Assembly: GCA_946623485.1 (NCBI GenBank)
Contig: CAMORF010000174.1
Location: forward strand, 1 to 5,389
Origin: an uncultured Clostridia bacterium
GTDB taxonomy: Bacteria > Bacillota > Clostridia > Lachnospirales > Lachnospiraceae
DNA length: 5,389 nucleotides
Direction of reading: 5' to 3'
Part shown: positions 5,342-5,389 of the stretch, in pieces
Layout of the letters: every line of letters begins with the position of its first letter
Numbering within the stretch: the first letter of the stretch is position 1
Notes under the pieces: model-generated
Seen by the model: the letters and a program-made list of their open reading frames with translations, nothing else
The model's database searches: none
Told to the model about the DNA's origin: nothing
Position numbers and translations under genes: made by a program

Positions 5342-5389
5342 GCAGGAAAAACCGACACTTCCGGATCAGGAACAGAATAGAGATACTGA
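5342..5389 (+). other. Non-coding sequence after dnaX up to the window edge
   Basis: The 48 bases after the TAG contain no visible start codon with a ribosome binding site and no hairpin with a T-run. The absence of a terminator is compatible with dnaX being co-transcribed with a following gene; ybaB and recR are usual in Firmicutes, but nothing of them is visible here. Confidence 0.4.

Overview
This is a chromosomal window from a bacterium that looks like a moderately GC-rich member of the Clostridia, probably Lachnospiraceae-like. The assignment rests on family resemblance (the PFK type, the DnaX N-terminus, and a CobW-like GTPase beginning MLEVPVYVITGF with a YcgQ-like tail), on AGGAG-type ribosome binding sites and on sigma-A-type promoters. 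No rRNA or marker gene is present to fix the taxon. All four recognisable genes are on the + strand.

Layout. (1) Positions 1-618 hold the 3' end of a COG0523 (CobW/G3E) GTPase gene: a very His-rich linker built from seven 11-residue repeats, then a CobW_C domain. (2) Positions 804-1748 hold a second, divergent COG0523-like protein with a P-loop but without a canonical CxCC or NKxD motif, and with a C-terminal domain resembling that of the YcgQ/TIGR03943 (DUF1980) family. Together these two look like a metal (probably zinc) homeostasis pair. (3) Positions 1749-2170 are non-coding: a strong hairpin with an alternative fold, a good promoter (1952-1980) and a long leader built from degenerate 12-nt repeats. 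(4) Positions 2171-3244 encode a 357-residue phosphofructokinase with mixed ATP-type and PPi-type signature residues. (5) Positions 3245-3538 are non-coding: a 35-nt tandem repeat array dense in GATC, a hairpin, a good promoter (3411-3439), then a terminator-like hairpin lying between that promoter and the next gene. (6) Positions 3539-5341 encode DnaX (DNA polymerase III tau subunit) with a six-copy 13-residue repeat in its linker. The last 48 bases are non-coding as far as visible; ybaB and recR commonly follow dnaX in Firmicutes but lie outside the window.

Working together: the two GTPase genes plausibly form one functional unit. The PFK (glycolysis) and DnaX (replication clamp loader) each have their own candidate promoter and need not be functionally linked. 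The most unusual property of the window is the density of short-period tandem repeats, four different arrays in 5.4 kb (33 nt coding, 12 nt leader, 35 nt intergenic, 39 nt coding). The two coding arrays have periods divisible by three. I found no CRISPR array, transposase, tRNA, rRNA or defence system, and no clear evidence of a wholly new system.
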